Assembly (NCBI GenBank): GCA_003554375.1
Contig: PWGF01000365.1
Coordinates: forward strand, 1 to 8,175
Source: Spirochaetaceae bacterium
GTDB lineage: Bacteria > Spirochaetota > Spirochaetia > DSM-27196 > SKKC01
Direction: 5' to 3'
Length of the DNA: 8,175 nucleotides
Positions 5,880-8,175 of the stretch are shown in pieces. Under the pieces are notes generated by a model. The model saw only the letters and a list, made by a program, of their open reading frames with translations, was not told the DNA's origin and made no database searches. A program made the position numbers and the translations under genes. Within the stretch, counting starts at the first letter, position 1, and each line of letters opens with the position of its first letter.

Positions 5880-7802
5880 ATGCGTTTTGGAGGCTTCGGG
5901 GCGGTGACGCTTCCTATTGCGGCGTTCGTGGTCGTCAGTGTGCTGGTGCTTCTTCCGCATTCGGCGTCGGCCGGGCCCTGGGACGGATACTTCACCGTGT
6001 TGGTTACTCCGCCGGGAGAGCTCGAGGATGCGGTGCGTGTTGCCCAAGAGGCGGCCACACGCGCAGAGTCAACGGAGCGCGGCGCGGACAGTACGGATTC
6101 GCCCTCTTCACGCCTTGAAGATGAACCCGGTTCCAAGGCCGGCGAGGGCCGGCTCGTCGATTCGCCTTCCGTGGTGCATCCCGGTAACGTGTCGGTCAGT
6201 GTGACGACGTTTGCCGCGATGGAACGGGTGCCTCTTGGAGACGTGGAGGAGCGACTCCATGTGCGTGATCCGCGACGTGACGCGTATATGGAGCGCTTGC
6301 CGGAGGCATTTCGCGGCCGGCTCGATGCCGAAGAAGCCGCCGTCTTCTACGTGTCACGCGCAGTCGGGCGAGCGAGTTTGAACGCAGCATTTGCGGAAGC
6401 AGGGTTGGAAGCTCACGTGCTCGGATCCCGCGGCGGTGGTTCAGTGCCGGCGCGTACCGTGCTGATGGTGGCATTGGCAGTTGGTGGAGCGCTGCTGCTG
6501 CTTGCCGTAGGGCGCCGCAATCGAGGCGAGTCCGCCATGGTATTGGCGGCTACCGTTCCACTGATGTTGACTGCTCCGGCCGCGGGCCTCGGCTGCTTTG
6601 CCGGTTGGATAGTAGCCCGCGAACGAGTGCTGCGGCGGGGGATTGGTTTTGCCGAGCCGGGCGCGGAGCTTCCGGCCGCATTGGGGGCGGCCCTTGCGCT
6701 CACGGTGTTGGGGCGTGAGGTCCTTGTAGCTCTCAACGCAGGCAACGGCGAGCTGGTTGGTGCGGCAGCTGTCGCGTTGGCAGGCATGGTGGGAATTCCG
6801 GTACTCAGAAGGAGACATCGCCGGGCTCGGCGAGAGCGGAGCGACCATGCGATCTTCGAGCCTATTCCGCTCGTGGTCGAGCGGCAGCCGTCGCGGCTGG
6901 GGCCATGCCTCGGTATACTCGGAGGGGCGGTAGCGGTGGTGGCGCTGTTGGGGGCGGTAACCCCCGCGGCTCATGAGGGCGGACTACGGGCGCGCGCCGA
7001 GGTGCCGACCCCCCTCCAGCCGGGAACGGAGCCGGAAGACGTTCGCGCCACGGAAGCATCCGCTTCTCCCCGGCCGGCTACCTCGCATGGGGCGCCCTCG
7101 GGAGCGCAGAGCATCCGGGCGGCAGGAGCTGACCGGGCGGCGAGTGAGGCCGACGCCGGGTCGGCCTCGCATGCTGTGGCGGCGCTTGAGCCTGAGCCTA
7201 TCTCGGAGCTCGACTTGGTTGACTCGTTGATGAGTTGGGACGCCGAAAGCGAACGCGTCGCGCCGCCGGGCCCTCCCGACCCTGCACTCTATTTTGCGCA
7301 TCGGGCTTACCAGGAGGCGCTAGCCTATGGCCGTGCTTTTGCGTATCCGGGTCCCGGAGAAGACGTTTCAGTCGTTCGGTTCGAGGAGAGTGACGGGCGT
7401 TTGGCGGAGCGTCGGCAGGTCGTTCTGAGGTTCGATGAGGAATGGGTTTCGGATGTCGTTCGAGAGTACGAGGGACTGATGCATCTGTGGCGCGCACAGG
7501 AGAACTCCTCGCGAGTGCCGGGCGGCCAGGGAGCGGAGGAGGCCGAGCGCTCGGATGCGCAAGACGCCGTGGGCGATCCTGAGCGCACGTTTGCGCTTCT
7601 GGCTGAAGCGGGCTACCATGAGTTGGTATTTACCGTGCACCACATGCTCTATGATCCTGAGCCTCCTCCGGGCGTGCCGACGGGTTACGCCGCCGGCACG
7701 CTCGCGTTGCTGGCCGGCTCGGCTGTTGCGGGTGCACGGAAGACGGCGCGCGGCGGCGTAACCGGGTTCACATCGTCGATGCCTCCGGTGCGCGCCGCGT
7801 GA
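5880..7802 (+). CDS. Unrecognised multi-pass membrane protein with two extracytoplasmic domains
   Basis: I do not recognise the family. Numbering is from ATG 5871; ATG 5880 is the likelier start because of AAGGA spacing. Residues 10-29 are hydrophobic and end in HSASA-GPW, a good signal peptidase I site. Residues about 35-192 form a soluble domain (YFTVLVTPPGELEDAVRVA, VSVSVTTFAAMERVPLGDVEERL, AAVFYVSRAVGRASL) interrupted by a low-complexity segment (60-100). Hydrophobic segments follow at about 194-213, 221-248 (long, possibly a hairpin), 266-288, 293-311 and 343-365. Basic clusters RRNR (215-218), RERVLRR (250-256) and RRRHRRARRER (313-323) fit cytoplasmic loops. An Ala/Ser/Pro/Glu-rich linker (366-445) leads to a second soluble domain (446-600) with an acidic/aromatic core around FDEEWVSDVVREYEGLMHLW. 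A final hydrophobic segment lies at 605-622. Positive-inside reasoning puts both soluble domains outside the cytoplasm. The spacing to the PAP2-like gene implies a joint envelope role (inference). Confidence 0.85.
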   Translation: MRFGGFGAVTLPIAAFVVVSVLVLLPHSASAGPWDGYFTVLVTPPGELEDAVRVAQEAATRAESTERGADSTDSPSSRLEDEPGSKAGEGRLVDSPSVVHPGNVSVSVTTFAAMERVPLGDVEERLHVRDPRRDAYMERLPEAFRGRLDAEEAAVFYVSRAVGRASLNAAFAEAGLEAHVLGSRGGGSVPARTVLMVALAVGGALLLLAVGRRNRGESAMVLAATVPLMLTAPAAGLGCFAGWIVARERVLRRGIGFAEPGAELPAALGAALALTVLGREVLVALNAGNGELVGAAAVALAGMVGIPVLRRRHRRARRERSDHAIFEPIPLVVERQPSRLGPCLGILGGAVAVVALLGAVTPAAHEGGLRARAEVPTPLQPGTEPEDVRATEASASPRPATSHGAPSGAQSIRAAGADRAASEADAGSASHAVAALEPEPISELDLVDSLMSWDAESERVAPPGPPDPALYFAHRAYQEALAYGRAFAYPGPGEDVSVVRFEESDGRLAERRQVVLRFDEEWVSDVVREYEGLMHLWRAQENSSRVPGGQGAEEAERSDAQDAVGDPERTFALLAEAGYHELVFTVHHMLYDPEPPPGVPTGYAAGTLALLAGSAVAGARKTARGGVTGFTSSMPPVRAA

Positions 7803-7830
7803 GGTGCGTGCCGGGTAAGCGGTGCGCGGC

Positions 7831-7876
7831 GTGAGTCAACAATCGCGGCAACCGTGAGTGGTCGATCGCGGCGACA
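7831..7876. repeat. Imperfect 23-bp tandem duplication
   Basis: Positions 7831-7853 and 7854-7876 are adjacent copies with 17 of 23 bases identical. Shared blocks are GTGAGT (7831, 7854) and ATCGCGGC (7842, 7865). It lies in the 261-bp gap between the large membrane protein and the GH57-like gene. The function is unknown; it could be a protein-binding site pair or slippage debris. Confidence 0.35.
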
Positions 7877-7893
7877 CGGTTTGCCCGGTAGGG

Positions 7894-7921
7894 CCGGCGA
7901 ACGGCGCAGGGCTTTCGCCGG
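7894..7921 (+). terminator. Possible terminator hairpin after the membrane-protein gene
   Basis: CCGGCGAA (7894-7901) pairs perfectly with TTCGCCGG (7914-7921) around a 12-base loop, followed by TTTCC. It is well placed, about 90 bp after the stop and upstream of the next promoter. The T-run is only three bases, so the call is tentative. Confidence 0.3.
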
Positions 7922-7934
7922 TTTCCGGCCGTAG

Positions 7935-7963
7935 TTGCCGGGCTTGCTCCGGGATGCTATGGT
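7935..7963 (+). promoter_or_regulatory. Possible promoter of the GH57-like gene
   Basis: TTGCCG (7935-7940, 4/6), a 17-bp spacer and TATGGT (7958-7963, 4/6) lie about 100 bp before the GTG start, implying a leader of roughly 90 bases. In contrast to aroB, rluA and the PAP2 gene, this gene has a normal leader and Shine-Dalgarno site. Confidence 0.35.
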
Positions 7964-8047
7964 GTCGCGGCCGCTTCACGGGGAGGAGTCCACTGTTGGA
8001 AAATAGAACGCCACGGGAGAGCGCCGGCACGCTACGATGCGCGACCG

Positions 8048-8054
8048 AAAAGGA
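8048..8054 (+). promoter_or_regulatory. Ribosome binding site of the GH57-like gene
   Basis: AAAAGGA ends nine bases before GTG at 8064. This favours GTG 8064 over the in-frame ATG at 8037, which would add MRDRKGWPA before the conserved beta strand and place the AAGGA inside the gene. Confidence 0.5.
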
Positions 8055-8063
8055 TGGCCCGCG

Positions 8064-8175
8064 GTGAGGCGTCTGAACCTGATTCTGGGGACAACCAACA
8101 GCCAGCCGGTAGGGACGCCGGATCATCACACGGAGGCCGTGTATCAGAGTGCGTACAAGCCTTTCTTGAGGCTTC
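8064..8175 (+). CDS. N-terminal fragment of a GH57-like glycosidase-family protein
   Basis: Only 37 codons are present; the gene runs off the right edge. The peptide RLNLILGTTNSQPVG (3-17) followed by EAVYQSAYKPFLRL (24-37) matches the start of glycoside hydrolase family 57 proteins (alpha-amylase / 4-alpha-glucanotransferase type). Those begin with a beta strand, 'GxHNHQPxGN', then 'FExAYxxxYxPFL'. Here both histidines of the HNHQP motif are replaced, by Thr11 and Ser13, while Gln14-Pro15 and Gly17 remain. The first His pair belongs to the sugar-binding active site in characterised members, so this protein may be catalytically altered or a non-enzymatic relative. The catalytic Glu and Asp lie beyond the window and cannot be checked. 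Family assignment rests on this short stretch. Confidence 0.65.
   Translation, partial: MRRLNLILGTTNSQPVGTPDHHTEAVYQSAYKPFLRL

Noticed and set aside
7793..7831. CGCCGCG/CGCGGCG inverted repeat around the stop of the membrane-protein gene
   Set aside because: It has a 25-base loop, overlaps the coding end and has no T-run, so it is not a credible terminator.
7836..8129. Open frames on both strands in the 7803-8063 gap
   Set aside because: They are low-information, Arg/Pro-rich products. The minus frame overlaps the GH57-like start, and the plus frame has no family resemblance and ends in an overlap with the better-supported GTG start.

Overview
The window reads as ordinary chromosomal DNA of a GC-rich free-living bacterium. 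My best guess is a member of the Spirochaetota. This rests on remembered resemblance only: a P-loop protein fused to an Asp23/Gls24-like domain, a divergent-PAP2 gene followed by a large membrane protein, and a GH57-type protein starting with a modified 'GTxNxQPVG' motif. No search could be run. There are no rRNA or tRNA genes, no CRISPR array, no insertion sequence and no phage genes that I can see.

Layout. The left two thirds is a block on the minus strand, transcribed in the order RluA-type pseudouridine synthase (4216-5220), P-loop ATPase with an Asp23-like domain (2683-3930), secreted TPR protein with a ruined metalloprotease motif (1386-2579), and 3-dehydroquinate synthase AroB (134-1348). 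The right third runs on the plus strand: divergent-PAP2 family protein (5385-5867), a 640-residue multi-pass membrane protein I do not recognise (5880-7802), and the first 37 codons of a GH57-like protein cut by the window edge (8064-8175). The two blocks face away from each other across a 164-bp region (5221-5384) holding promoter-like elements for both directions.

How the genes may work together. They do not form one obvious pathway. AroB serves aromatic amino acid (shikimate) synthesis and RluA modifies rRNA or tRNA. The PAP2-like gene and the large membrane protein are three bases apart and almost certainly co-expressed, so they are the best candidate for an undescribed envelope function. 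The P-loop/Asp23 fusion and the degenerate protease-TPR protein are also poorly understood.

The most notable signals are as follows. (1) The GH57-like start has the usual HNHQP motif replaced by TNSQP. (2) aroB, rluA and the PAP2 gene have -10-like hexamers abutting their start codons and no Shine-Dalgarno sequence, which suggests leaderless or very short-leader mRNAs. (3) The TPR protein keeps the protease fold signature but has lost the HExxH residues. (4) The P-loop protein carries a long, basic, disordered C-terminal tail. (5) A 32-bp-period degenerate repeat lies just downstream of aroB.
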